Assembly (NCBI GenBank): GCA_052387695.1
Contig: JBQTIX010000039.1
Location: 22,831 to 86,830, forward strand
Length of the DNA stretch: 64,000 bases
Direction: 5' to 3'
Origin: Panacagrimonas sp052387695
GTDB lineage: Bacteria; Pseudomonadota; Gammaproteobacteria; Nevskiales; Nevskiaceae
Made by a program: the position numbers and the translations under genes. Positions 27,339 through 36,027 of the stretch are shown piece by piece. Under the pieces are notes generated by a model. It did no database searches and was not told the DNA's origin. It saw only the letters and a program-made list of their open reading frames with translations. Positions within the stretch are counted from its first letter, which is position 1, and the number at the start of each line of letters is the position of its first letter.

Positions 27339-28127
27339 AACCCGTTCCCGCAGGGGAATCCGCCGCCCTTCGCCGACCACGATCGCCTTCGACAGGGCGA
27401 CCTGCGTCCAGCGCTGCGCCTGATCGATGGCGGCTTCCATGGAGTCGCCCCGCGCCAGACGTGCCGCGATGGCCGAAGCCAGCGTGCAGCCGGCGCCGTG
27501 GAAGGTCTCAGGCAGGCGTGGCCATCGATAGTGGCGCGGCGATGACCTGTCCGAATACCAGGTGTTGCAGACTTCGTCGCCCGGCTCGTCGCCGCCGGTG
27601 ACCAGCACGCCGGTGCAGCCCAGGGCCAGCAGGCGCAGGGCACAGTCGTCGAGGCCGCTTGAGCCGGGCGCGAGGCGCCGCGCTTCGGACGCGTTGGGCG
27701 TGAGCAAGCTCACCTCGGGCAGCAACTCGGCGATCAACTCGGCCAGCAGGCCGGCGCCGACCAGGTTGGAGCCCCCTCCTGCGCGCAGCACCGGATCAAA
27801 CACCACCGGCACCCGCAACCGGCGGATCGTCTCCACGATCACCCGCACCTGCATGGCGTCGCCGAGCAGACCGATCTTGATCGCCGCGATGGGCCCGTCC
27901 TCGATCAGCGCCTCGATCTGCTCGGCGATCAGCGCGGGCGCAGTCGCCGACACGCGCCTGACATCACGCGTGTTCTGCACCGTCAGGGCGGTGATGACGG
28001 TCAGCGCGTGAACGCCCTGGGCCGCCACCGCCTCGATATCCGCGTGGATGCCTGCGCCACCGCCAGGATCATGTCCGGAGAGGCACAGGACGCGCGGGAT
28101 GGGCGGGGCAGGTTCAAGCGGGGTCAT
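27333..28127 (-). CDS. thiD: Hydroxymethylpyrimidine (phosphate) kinase
   Basis: The 264-residue ribokinase-fold enzyme phosphorylates HMP and HMP-phosphate for thiamine synthesis. Seen are SGHDPGGGAGIHADI near the N-terminus, IKIGLLG, PVVFDPVLRAGGG, LTPNASEA, and the anion-hole ETFHGAGCTLASAIAA. The ATG at 28127 begins the conserved part. The stop codon (TAT TGA) lies in the terminal repeat of the element that follows, so the last residues may differ from the ancestral protein. Confidence 0.93.
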   Translation of the reverse strand: MTPLEPAPPIPRVLCLSGHDPGGGAGIHADIEAVAAQGVHALTVITALTVQNTRDVRRVSATAPALIAEQIEALIEDGPIAAIKIGLLGDAMQVRVIVETIRRLRVPVVFDPVLRAGGGSNLVGAGLLAELIAELLPEVSLLTPNASEARRLAPGSSGLDDCALRLLALGCTGVLVTGGDEPGDEVCNTWYSDRSSPRHYRWPRLPETFHGAGCTLASAIAARLARGDSMEAAIDQAQRWTQVALSKAIVVGEGRRIPLRERVY

Positions 28128-28485
28128 GTGGGGATTTGCCCCGCGCTTGGGGCGGCTGATTTGTGGGGCCATCCGGGACGCGACGATACCTCAGACAGGG
28201 GATTCGGGGGATTGTGTGTCGCAAGCCCGCGACGCCTGTGCCCGGATGTGCTATGCACAGCGGGGACTGGTGCCAGCAGAGCGACCTCCAAGGCCGTCAC
28301 GCAATTGCAAGATTCCTTTAAAAAGTATTCAAGATTTTGATTTTATTCATTTATAATGACTTGAACAGAAACTGGCCGTAGCGCTGAAATGCTCGCTACG
28401 CCCATCACTTACGTCCCTTGCACATGGGTTTTCAACAGGCTTATCCACACCTTCTTGGGGTATTTGCCACTTCCCCATATAGACC
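28128..28485. other. Divergent intergenic region, thiD / exported protein
   Basis: This 358-bp gap separates divergent genes. The first 150 bp are GC-rich without visible structure. The part from 28300 to 28360 is strongly AT-rich and carries the promoter listed separately. No small gene or hairpin is convincing. Confidence 0.45.
28328..28357 (+). promoter_or_regulatory. Putative sigma-70 promoter
   Basis: A perfect TATAAT (28352-28357) lies 18 bp after TTCAAG in an AT-rich stretch, about 130 bp upstream of the exported protein gene at 28486. The -10 is excellent and the -35 weak. Confidence 0.5.
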
Positions 28486-29436
28486 ATGAAGTTAGCGCGT
28501 ACTCTTAATGTCGTTGCTGGAATGGCCGGGGTGCTGGGACTGATGCTCGGCCTGGCCCGGTTCCCAGCCTCGGCGGGAGCCGTTCGGCAGCCCACGGCAG
28601 CGGCTTCTTTTGAATCCCTGGGATCGATCCGCGTGCCGCAAATGACCGAGCTGTCCGGCCTGCATGCCTCGCGCATCGAGTCGGGGCTGATGTGGGGGCT
28701 CAACGACAGCGGCAACCCGCCCGAACTGCTGGCCTTCGACACCTCGATGCAGTTCCGCCACGCGGTCCGGGTGGAGGACGTGGTCAATCAGGATTGGGAA
28801 GACCTGGGCGGGTTTGAGGACGGCGGCCAGTCCTGGCTGGTGGTGGCGGATACCGGCGACAACCTGGGCCTGCGCAGCGAGGCGGCGCTGATCTTCGTGC
28901 CGGAGCCGGCTCCGGGGGCGGTCTCGGTCAAGCCAGCGCGGATCCTGAGATTCACGTTCGAAGACGGGCCGCGCGACTGCGAGGCGATGGCGGTGGACCC
29001 GATTGGGCGTCGCATCCTGCTGGCGGACAAGGGCCGTCATCCGGCAGGCCTTTACGAACTGGCCATCGACGGCAGCGATCAGGGTCGCAAGGCCAGGCGC
29101 ATCGCCGATTTCCCGGACCTGATGCCGCATCCGGCGCCGAGAGTGCAGACCGCGGGCAGCCAGCGCTGGCGCGGCACGCCCACCTCGATGGACCTGTCGG
29201 CCGATGGCCGCCGCCTGATCGTGCTGACCTACCAGTCGCTGAGCCTGTTCCAGCGTCGCAGCAGCGACGAGGACTGGAGCCAGACGCTGGCACGCGCTCC
29301 GGCGCGCAGCCTGCGGATTCCGCGGTTCGGCGGGTTCGAGGCCCTGGCCTTCGAAAGCGGAGAGCGCACCGCCCTGCTCGGCAGCGAAGGCGCCAGCGCC
29401 ATCATCCAGCGCTGGACGCAGGCCTTTGCGCCATGA
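28486..29436 (+). CDS. Exported beta-propeller-like protein
   Basis: The 316-residue product has a Sec signal peptide (hydrophobic core about residues 8-25, likely cleavage near ASA-GA at 30). The mature part shows repeated WGLNDSG, LVVADTGDN, AMAVDPIGRRILLADKG, SMDLSADGRRLIVLTY and FEALAFESG segments. These are aspartate-rich strand-turn motifs typical of six- or seven-bladed propellers such as SMP-30 or phytase-like esterases. No catalytic set can be assigned. It overlaps the next gene by four bases (ATGA), so the two products probably act together at the periplasm/membrane. Confidence 0.65.
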   Translation: MKLARTLNVVAGMAGVLGLMLGLARFPASAGAVRQPTAAASFESLGSIRVPQMTELSGLHASRIESGLMWGLNDSGNPPELLAFDTSMQFRHAVRVEDVVNQDWEDLGGFEDGGQSWLVVADTGDNLGLRSEAALIFVPEPAPGAVSVKPARILRFTFEDGPRDCEAMAVDPIGRRILLADKGRHPAGLYELAIDGSDQGRKARRIADFPDLMPHPAPRVQTAGSQRWRGTPTSMDLSADGRRLIVLTYQSLSLFQRRSSDEDWSQTLARAPARSLRIPRFGGFEALAFESGERTALLGSEGASAIIQRWTQAFAP

Positions 29437-30101
29437 TTCCGGGCATGACTTCGGAACTCGACGCCGCCGACCTCGTGCATCTGGGTTATGCCCTGATGCT
29501 GTGCGCCCTGATCGCGCGCGACGTGCTGTGGCTGCGGGCCATCCTGGCGGCGGCGCAGTTCACGCTCTCGGCCTATGCCTGGTTCACCGACCGGCCGGGC
29601 ATGGCGGCCTGGAACGCGCTGTTCGTGCTGATCAATTTCCTGTGGGTCCTGCGGATTCTGCACGAGCGCCGGGCGGTGGAGCTGCCGCCCGAACTGCGGC
29701 AGATTCACGCACGGCATTTTGCCGCGTTCGCGCCGCAGGAGTTCCTGCGCTTCTGGAAACTCGGACGGTCACGCGACGTGACCGATGCCCTCCTGGTGCA
29801 GACAGGCCAGCGGCCGGCGGAGTTGTTGTTCCTGGTCGACGGCAGCGCGCAGGTGAGGCTGGGTCAACGACCGATCGCGGCCTTGCCGAGCGGCAGTTTC
29901 GTGGCCGAAATGAGCCTGATCACGGACTCCGAAGCTTCGGCCGACGTGCACGCCCAGGGCCCGGTGCGGCTCCAGACCTGGCCCATGGCGCAGGTGCGGA
30001 ACCTGCGCGTTCAGCAGCCCCTGCTCTGGCCCAAGCTGCAATCCGCGCTGGGCCAGGACCTGGTGGAGAAAATCCGGCGTCAGTCGGCCGGGAAGGCTTA
30101 G
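29433..30101 (+). CDS. Popeye-like membrane protein with cyclic-nucleotide-binding-type domain
   Basis: The 222-residue protein has three closely packed hydrophobic helices (about residues 12-30, 33-50 and 57-75) followed by a soluble domain from about residue 95. That domain has a cupin/cNMP-binding flavour, including the LLFLVDGSAQV and ALPSGSFVAEMSLITDSEASADV strands. The latter resembles the phosphate-binding cassette GxFxGExxLL...RxA but lacks the key Arg. This layout is that of Popeye-domain proteins. Translation is coupled to the exported propeller protein upstream. Ligand binding is unproven and may differ from cAMP. Confidence 0.65.
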   Translation: MIPGMTSELDAADLVHLGYALMLCALIARDVLWLRAILAAAQFTLSAYAWFTDRPGMAAWNALFVLINFLWVLRILHERRAVELPPELRQIHARHFAAFAPQEFLRFWKLGRSRDVTDALLVQTGQRPAELLFLVDGSAQVRLGQRPIAALPSGSFVAEMSLITDSEASADVHAQGPVRLQTWPMAQVRNLRVQQPLLWPKLQSALGQDLVEKIRRQSAGKA

Positions 30102-30107
30102 CGCGGC

Positions 30108-30139
30108 GTCGGTTCCGCCTTCGGCTTGAACCGACCTAC
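30108..30139. repeat. GTAG-headed REP hairpin, family B (single copy)
   Basis: Read on the minus strand: GTAG, then arm GTCGGTTC, AA bulge, inner GCC/GGC stem with GAA loop, then arm GAACCGAC. It lies just after the Popeye-like gene, between convergent genes. Confidence 0.7.
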
Positions 30140-30165
30140 CAACCGGATCGAATCGGTTTAGGCCG

Positions 30166-30186
30166 TATTGGCGGACCGCATCAACA
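30166..30186 (-). repeat. Solitary copy of the MITE-end motif at a stop codon
   Basis: On the minus strand TGTTGATGCGGTCCGCC resembles the TTGATGCGGCCCGC ends of the elements at 27141 and 56782. Its TGA is the stop codon of the PepSY membrane protein gene. No facing partner end was found nearby, so it may be a remnant. Confidence 0.45.
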
Positions 30187-31491
30187 GGCGCGGCCTGTGA
30201 TCGGCGCCTGCCGGAGCCGGACGATCAGCAGGTCGGCCATCCACAGCAGCAGGACCGAAGCCCCCAGCAGCGGCATCAGCGCGCACAGACCGATGCCGGT
30301 CGCCAGCGCCCACTGCGGCAAGCGGACGTCGGCCCGCAGCGGCGCAGCGAGCCTGCCCTTCGGCCGGCGCAGCCACCAGGACAGGAACCCGGTCGCGCTC
30401 ATCCACACCAAGGCCAGTGACACGAGGGTGTTGAACCACCGATTCGCGCGGCCGAAGAAGCTGCCCTCGTGCAGGTCCACGCCGGTCGCCACCGCTCGCG
30501 GCACCGTGGGGTAGTCCGCCCAGGTGGTCGTCACCAGGGGCTGGCGCGACCCGCGATCGAAGGCGATCGCGATCTCCTGCGAGGCCCGCGGCATGCGGTT
30601 GCGCAGGCTCAGACCGGAGTCGGGCTGACCATCGAGTTTCACTTCCAGATCGCCGCGCAGTCCGGCGGCACGGGCGAGCTTCACCGCCTCGTCCAGTGAT
30701 ATCGGCTGCACCCCGTTCAGCGGCGCGCTTTTCGCGCGCGAGGCGGCGCCGAACGGCGAGGCCTGGCCCGTCGCGTTCTGGATGGGTTTGAGAATCTGCT
30801 CACCCCAGAATTTCGTCCAGGGCAATGCGGTGACCAGGAACGCCAGGATGATGGCCGAGAACAGCACGGCGACGCTGCCGTGCAGATCCCTGACGAGGAT
30901 GCGCGCGCCCTGGCCGGTGCGCGGAACCAGCGAAGCCACCCATCCGCGATTGCGCGGCCACCAGAGATACAGCCCCGTGAGAATCATCACCACCGCCCAG
31001 CAGGCGCCGAGTTCCAGCAGCCAGGAACCAGCGTCGCCCAGCGGCCAGCCGCCATGAATCTTGCGGCTCCAGCCGGGCATCCAGGACCAGCCGGGCAGAT
31101 CGCCCAGCACGCGGCCTGAGTAAGGATCGACGAATACCGGGAAGGGCAGCGCATCGCCGCCGTCGTGATGACCACCGAACATGACTTGCGTGGCGCGACG
31201 CGGATCGTCCGACACCATCAGGGTGGTGGCCCGCGCGTCCGCATGGGCGGCGCTGGCAGCGGCGACCTGGGCATCGAAACTCGCGGCGCCGGACGCGGGC
31301 TCGACGAAGCGCAATTCCGGATGCGCCCAGTCCGCCCACTCGTCATGCCACAGGTACAAGGTGCCGGTGATGCTTTGCATCAGCACGAAGGGAATGACGA
31401 GGAAGGCGGCGTAGAAATGCCAACGCCAGAGGCGTCGATATAGACGCCCGTTCTCGCCTCCCCCGTCGCGGTGGAGCGGGGGCTCTCGCAT
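30181..31491 (-). CDS. PepSY-associated membrane protein (iron-uptake type)
   Basis: The 436-residue inner-membrane protein belongs to the PepSY_TM family, usually encoded with TonB-dependent ferric-siderophore or heme receptors. Helices are visible at about residues 25-45, 170-192, 215-238 and two near the C-terminus. The conserved WHFYAAFLVIPF start, GTLYLWHDE, PYSGRVLGDL, and KIHGGWPLGD with the conserved His are present, along with DLHGS and LHEGSFFG. Its ATG overlaps the stop of the receptor gene by one base (TGATG). A reductive role on imported iron is suspected in the family but not proven. Confidence 0.85.
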   Translation of the reverse strand: MREPPLHRDGGGENGRLYRRLWRWHFYAAFLVIPFVLMQSITGTLYLWHDEWADWAHPELRFVEPASGAASFDAQVAAASAAHADARATTLMVSDDPRRATQVMFGGHHDGGDALPFPVFVDPYSGRVLGDLPGWSWMPGWSRKIHGGWPLGDAGSWLLELGACWAVVMILTGLYLWWPRNRGWVASLVPRTGQGARILVRDLHGSVAVLFSAIILAFLVTALPWTKFWGEQILKPIQNATGQASPFGAASRAKSAPLNGVQPISLDEAVKLARAAGLRGDLEVKLDGQPDSGLSLRNRMPRASQEIAIAFDRGSRQPLVTTTWADYPTVPRAVATGVDLHEGSFFGRANRWFNTLVSLALVWMSATGFLSWWLRRPKGRLAAPLRADVRLPQWALATGIGLCALMPLLGASVLLLWMADLLIVRLRQAPITGRAC

Positions 31492-33881
31492 CAGAACGTC
31501 CCCCTGAATTCCGCCAGCACGGTGCGCTGCGGGTAAGGATGAAACTCGTAGTAGTTTTCGTCCGTGAGGTTGGACAGCCCCAGCCCCAGCTCGAAGCGCT
31601 CGCGGAACGTGTAGCCGAGCTTGGCGTCCACGGTCGTGAAGCCCGACGCGCAGCCGAAGAACTTGCAGCCGCCGTCGTCGCTGTTGTCCAGCTCTGCGTA
31701 GTTCTTCCCGGTGTGCAGCGCGGCCAGGTTGGCGTTCCAGTTCGACGCGAAGCGCCAGTTGGCGACGAGGTTGGCCTTGACCTCGGGGATGCGCACCCAG
31801 TGCTTGCCCTCGGTGTCGGGGTTGCGGCGGTTCTTCGTGACCTCGCTGTCCACGAGCGAGAGGTTGGCGTCCAGGTCCACGCTCGGCCACAGGTCGCGCA
31901 CGCCGTACACCAGCTCGATGCCCTGGGTGACCACCTCATCGACATTGTTGATGTTGGTGATGGTCGTGGTGCCGACTCCGTCCGGACTGGGAACGATCTG
32001 GCTCTGGAAGTGGATGGTGTCGTCGATATCGTCGCGGAACAGCGAGACGCGCACGCGGTGCTTGTCCGCGTAGGTTTTCTCCCAGGCGATTTCCTGCGAC
32101 AGCGCTTCCTCGGGCTTGAGGCCCGGGTTGTTGTTGGCGATGGTCGCGCCGTTGCCGATGGTGCCCTGGAACAACTCCGACACCGTGGGATAGCGCACCC
32201 CGCGGCCCGCCGAATAGCGCAGGGTGTAGGCCTGCGGGGAGTAGGCGATCGACAGCTTGGGCGAGACGTCTTCCTCGCTGCGCTCGTCGTAATCCACGCT
32301 CACCGTGGCAGTGGCGCGACGACCCTCCAGCGCTTCCCAGCGCTCCGCCCGCAGACCCGCCGTGGCCGACCAGTCGGGCGCGAACTTCCACAGGTCCTGC
32401 GCGTACAGCGCCTGGATCAGGGTGCTGCCCTCGAAGTCGCTGGTGCGGGTCTGGCGGGGTCCGCGCTTGAAGTCGCTGGCGTCGAAGACCTCTGTGTCCA
32501 GCTCGTAGCGCGAGCGGTAGTAGCCGACGGTGAAGGTATGCGCCAGATCCTCGCGGCCGTAGCTGGCCTGCATATCCAGGTTCCACCAGCCCTTGCCCGA
32601 GCCGCCGTCGGTGATGGTGCCGGCCTGATCGTTGGCGGGCGCGGCGTCCGTGGCGTTGGTCGGCACCGAAGAACGCTGCTCGTCCTCGCTGATGTCGTAT
32701 ACCGACAGCACGCTCGAATAATTCCAGCCGGATTCGCGACGGGTGCGCGCGGTCAGCGCCGTGAACAGATGCTCTTCCTCGCCGTCCTGCGGCCCGAAGG
32801 CGTTGTTGGCCACGGTGTAGGTGTTGCCGTCCACGACGATGGCGCCACGCGTCACGGTGTTGCCGGCGGCGTCGCGCAGAAAACTCACGCCCTCGCGCTC
32901 GTAATCGTTGCGCCAGTAGCCGAGCTGCGCGTCCGCACGCAGCCAGTCGTTCTCGTACGCGAGCTTTCCCTTGATCTGATTCTGCACGTCGTCCTCGATG
33001 GAGGCGCCGTTCGGGCCCAGAATCAGGCGGGGCACGCCCCGGGGATCGCGGTCCAGAATCGCCCCGGTCACCGCCACCCCGGTCGGGCAGACCTTGGGGG
33101 GTGTGGAATTGGGGTCCGGCACGCAGGGCGCGCCGGTGGCGTATTGCAGGGGGTGGCTTTCGCTGCGCAACTGGTTGACGCCCAGCGTGCCGGACCAGTT
33201 GCCCCAGCGGTTGCCGCCAAAGACGCTGAACTGCTCGCCGCCGTAGTCATCCTCGTATCCGTATTCCGAGAAACTCTGCGTGAAATACTGCGCGCGTCCG
33301 GAGGCCGTAGGCCCTGAGGGATCGCGGGTCGTCACCAGCACCGTCGTGCCGATGGAGTTTCCGGGATACAGCGCCGAGTACGGTCCGTACAGCACGTCCA
33401 CGCGCGAGATTTCCTCCGGCGCCACCATGTTCCAGCGCGGTGCATTGAAGCGGCCGAGGAAATTGGAGAGCAGCACGCCGTCCGCGTAGACCACGCCGCG
33501 TGGCGCCTGCAGAACGTTGTGGCTGCGTCCACCGATCAAGGCATTGCGGTCGCCCACAAACCGCTTGCGCATGGTCACGCTGGGGGCGTGCAGGATGGAG
33601 TCCTCGGTGTTGATGAAGAAGCGCTCGCGCAGCTCGGTGCCGGTGACGCCGACGCTGGTCTGCGGCAGGTCCGAGGTGAGTGCGCTGCGCTTGCCGGAGA
33701 CCGTGATGGTTTCGATCTCGGTGGGGGCCGCGTCGCTGGCCCTATCGGTTGGGGCCGATGCTGTTTCCACGGACGTGGTGGCGGCAGCCGGCGCGGTTTC
33801 GGAAACCGGGGATTCGCTGGCGTGGACGGCCAGCGCAGACGCCCACAACAGGGCGGTGCTGAAGGATTGACGCGAATTCAT
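31491..33881 (-). CDS. TonB-dependent outer-membrane receptor
   Basis: The 796-residue outer-membrane protein has a signal peptide ending near VHA-SE. A TonB-box-like ETITVSG lies at about residue 57. The plug domain includes NALIGGRSHN, VVYADGVLL and VDVLYGPYSALYPGNSIG, and a 22-strand barrel with a terminal RGTF (C-terminal Phe) follows. The context, PepSY protein downstream and a small exported protein upstream, suggests uptake of an iron or other metal chelate. The transported compound is unknown. Confidence 0.9.
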   Translation of the reverse strand: MNSRQSFSTALLWASALAVHASESPVSETAPAAATTSVETASAPTDRASDAAPTEIETITVSGKRSALTSDLPQTSVGVTGTELRERFFINTEDSILHAPSVTMRKRFVGDRNALIGGRSHNVLQAPRGVVYADGVLLSNFLGRFNAPRWNMVAPEEISRVDVLYGPYSALYPGNSIGTTVLVTTRDPSGPTASGRAQYFTQSFSEYGYEDDYGGEQFSVFGGNRWGNWSGTLGVNQLRSESHPLQYATGAPCVPDPNSTPPKVCPTGVAVTGAILDRDPRGVPRLILGPNGASIEDDVQNQIKGKLAYENDWLRADAQLGYWRNDYEREGVSFLRDAAGNTVTRGAIVVDGNTYTVANNAFGPQDGEEEHLFTALTARTRRESGWNYSSVLSVYDISEDEQRSSVPTNATDAAPANDQAGTITDGGSGKGWWNLDMQASYGREDLAHTFTVGYYRSRYELDTEVFDASDFKRGPRQTRTSDFEGSTLIQALYAQDLWKFAPDWSATAGLRAERWEALEGRRATATVSVDYDERSEEDVSPKLSIAYSPQAYTLRYSAGRGVRYPTVSELFQGTIGNGATIANNNPGLKPEEALSQEIAWEKTYADKHRVRVSLFRDDIDDTIHFQSQIVPSPDGVGTTTITNINNVDEVVTQGIELVYGVRDLWPSVDLDANLSLVDSEVTKNRRNPDTEGKHWVRIPEVKANLVANWRFASNWNANLAALHTGKNYAELDNSDDGGCKFFGCASGFTTVDAKLGYTFRERFELGLGLSNLTDENYYEFHPYPQRTVLAEFRGTF

Positions 33882-33976
33882 GATGGAACCTGATCGATGG
33901 CCCGTCGGCTGGACGGGCGGCTGCGCCAAGGCGCAGGGCATGCGGCGGATGCCGCACGAACAAACGCGGGATCAGG

Positions 33977-34375
33977 TCAGACAGGGGGGCCGCGTACGGG
34001 AGGGGTGAGTCGATGCCCGGACCGGGCGGGCGGCGGGGCCTCGACCGGTGAAGATTCCAGCCCCGCGACCCGCAGGGCGAGAGTCGGAGAGGAGGCCGGC
34101 GGCGGTGCCGTGCCAACCGGCGCCACGCAGAGCTTGGCGCAGTTGTCGCTGGCGTGGTCGCCCTGGCTGAACCTGTCGCCCAGGATGTCGCGAATCTCGC
34201 TTGGCAGTTCCGACAGCTTCGCGTCCAGCGCCGGCGAACCCACGCCACACCAGCCCGGAAGTCCCAGGCCGCGTTCGGCCATGACCGAGGCGTGCGCCAG
34301 CGGCAGGCACAGTTGCGCCAGCCAGCCGAGCAGGGCCAGCAACAGGAGGGGGCGCAGTGACCGGAAGTGACTCAA
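33977..34375 (-). CDS. Small exported protein, DUF2946-like
   Basis: The 132-residue product has a strong hydrophobic signal (LRPLLLLALLGWLAQ), three Cys outside it (GWCGVG, NCAKLC) and a Pro-rich end closing with PPVRGPPV. Small proteins of this kind, ending in an RAPP-like motif, are often assigned to DUF2946 and sit beside TonB receptor genes for metal uptake. The predicted start is TTG; no ATG lies in a sensible place. It is probably first in the receptor/PepSY operon. The family name is tentative. Confidence 0.55.
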   Translation of the reverse strand: MSHFRSLRPLLLLALLGWLAQLCLPLAHASVMAERGLGLPGWCGVGSPALDAKLSELPSEIRDILGDRFSQGDHASDNCAKLCVAPVGTAPPPASSPTLALRVAGLESSPVEAPPPARSGHRLTPPVRGPPV

Positions 34376-34418
34376 GCAAGGGAGAACGAGGGGGACAGCG
34401 GACCGAGATTAATGAAAC

Positions 34419-34433
34419 GCAACCCAGGGTTGC
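34419..34433. promoter_or_regulatory. Perfect palindrome upstream of the TonB-receptor operon
   Basis: GCAACCCAGGGTTGC is a 7+1+7 inverted repeat between mtgA and the DUF2946-like gene, within 60 bp of the latter's start. It overlaps a possible -35 (TTGCAA on the minus strand). It could be an operator; it does not match the Fur consensus. Confidence 0.35.
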
Positions 34434-34486
34434 AAATAGCTTGCCCGTCTTTTGTCATCACTCAACCGAATATCGGCACGGGCCGA

Positions 34487-35194
34487 TCAGAGTTGCTTCA
34501 GACTTTCAACGCCCAGGTGGTTCATCTGCCCGCGAATCCAGTCCGCGCGGCTCTGCACGTAGGCCGAGGGCGCCGCGACGCGGTAGCGCTTGGGATTGGG
34601 CAGCACCGCCGCCAGCAGCGCGGCCTCGTGGTAGCCAAGCTTCGACGCCGGCTTGCCGAAGAATTTCTCTGCGGCGGCTTCGACGCCGTAAACCCCTTCA
34701 CCGAACTCGGCGACGTTGAGATACACCTCCAGCACGCGCTGCTTGGACCAGAGTGTCTCGATCAGCAGGGTGTAACCCACTTCGAACCCCTTGCGTACCC
34801 AGCTGCGTTCCGGCCACAGGAACAGGTTCTTGGCCAGTTGTTGCGTCAGCGTGCTGGCACCCCGCTTGCGCCGGCTGGTGCGGTTGTGTTTCCTGGCCTT
34901 GTCGATGGCTTCCAGGTCGAACCCGAAATGCTCCGGAAACTTCTGGTCCTCGGCCGCGATCACCGCGAGCTTGGCCGCCGGCGCAATCTCGTCCCAGCTC
35001 ACCCAGTCGTGTTCCAGCGCCGGCAGCTTGCGCTCGGACGTCAGGCGGTCGAGCTGGTAACGGATCATGAAGCTGGAAGTCCAGGCCGGGACGAAACTCA
35101 GCAGCCCGACTGGGACGATCGTCATCCCAAGGAACACAGCCACGAGCGCCAGGAGAGTGTGGCGCCGCCAATGTCGTTTCGATCGTTTCGGCAT
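34487..35194 (-). CDS. mtgA: Monofunctional biosynthetic peptidoglycan transglycosylase
   Basis: The 235-residue GT51 enzyme polymerises lipid II into glycan strands without a transpeptidase domain. An N-terminal membrane anchor (about residues 14-35) is followed by the five GT51 motifs: AAEDQKFPEHFGFD (catalytic Glu), RGASTLTQQLAKNLFL, RKGFEVGYTLLIE, QRVLEVYLNVAEFG and GVYGVEAAAEKFFGKP. The ATG at 35194 gives the normal family length; the frame is open to 35374 but that part is Pro/Arg-rich and unconserved. Confidence 0.94.
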   Translation of the reverse strand: MPKRSKRHWRRHTLLALVAVFLGMTIVPVGLLSFVPAWTSSFMIRYQLDRLTSERKLPALEHDWVSWDEIAPAAKLAVIAAEDQKFPEHFGFDLEAIDKARKHNRTSRRKRGASTLTQQLAKNLFLWPERSWVRKGFEVGYTLLIETLWSKQRVLEVYLNVAEFGEGVYGVEAAAEKFFGKPASKLGYHEAALLAAVLPNPKRYRVAAPSAYVQSRADWIRGQMNHLGVESLKQL

Positions 35195-35693
35195 GCTGGC
35201 GGCGGATTGGGGCTTGGACCAGAGCCAGGACCAGTGCCTGGCCCAGAGTTTTGATCGTGATTCGGGTTTTGATCCGGCCGGCGCAATGACACGAGCGGCC
35301 GGTCGTGGCGAAGGGGGTGCGGGGCGGTCGGACTCCGAACCACCGGGTTCCAGACGTGGGGGCAGGCGCTGCATGGCGCGTGATTGTCGGCGGTGCAGCC
35401 GAACGGCGCCAATCCCGACCCTTCAGCGGCCTGCCGCCAGTGAGGTCGGCGGCGTCTTCAAGGTAGACGGCGCAAGCAATAGCTCGAGCGCCGGGACGCA
35501 GGGCGATGTGCCGACGCTGGCGCCGCAGCAACGGAATGCAAGAAAAGGCCCTTTTGAACTGTCCATCCGTGACGACCTTGATTCAGTGCAAGCCCCATTC
35601 AGATTGGCCTTGGACGTCATCTCAACTGTCCGTTGAACTGTCCAACTCCAGTATCTGGCCGCGCACCCCTGAACCTCCGGCGTCGAAAAATCG
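35195..35693. other. Non-coding stretch upstream of mtgA
   Basis: About 500 bp contain no convincing gene. Overlapping frames are open because of high GC but show no start signals or family motifs. Two similar AACTGTCC segments (near 35557 and 35637) stand out slightly. The right part leads into the Fic remnant. Confidence 0.4.
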
Positions 35694-35945
35694 GTGGTCA
35701 AGGCAGAGGCCACCGAAGCGCTGCACTACGTTGCCATCGCCGGACCACTCGAACGCGGCCGCTTCACGGCGATGACCGGCCTGCCCGAGCGCATAGCGCG
35801 CCGCGTGCTCGCTAGCCTGCTCGACTACGGCGTGCTCACCGCCCCCCAGCTCGGGCGCGTCGATGTCCTTCTCGGTGCCCTGAAGAGCCTGCGTTTCCTG
35901 TTTCCACGTTTGTGGCCGGAGGCGTATTCGGGATACGGGTGCTAG
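35694..35945 (+). pseudogene. Remnant of a Fic-family protein (C-terminal winged helix)
   Basis: The 83-codon frame encodes LHYVAIAGPLERGRFTAMTG, then LPERIARRVLASLLDYGVLT and LKSLRFLFPRLWPEA. This is the C-terminal winged-helix end found in many Fic AMP-transferase proteins. The catalytic HPFxxGNGR core is absent, and there is no proper start codon or ribosome-binding site. I read it as the 3' remnant of a deleted Fic gene. It lies directly upstream of the lower-GC TIR-like gene. Confidence 0.7.
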
Positions 35946-36027
35946 CCGCGATTGCGCAGTTCTGTGTCTTTGACCGAAGCTGAGGAGGAGACTGGCCCAA
36001 CAAATCGCGAAGAAATCCTAGGGTCGC

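Noticed and set aside
31539..33317. A 592-codon plus-strand frame
   Set aside because: It is antisense to the TonB-dependent receptor, whose plug and barrel motifs are clear.
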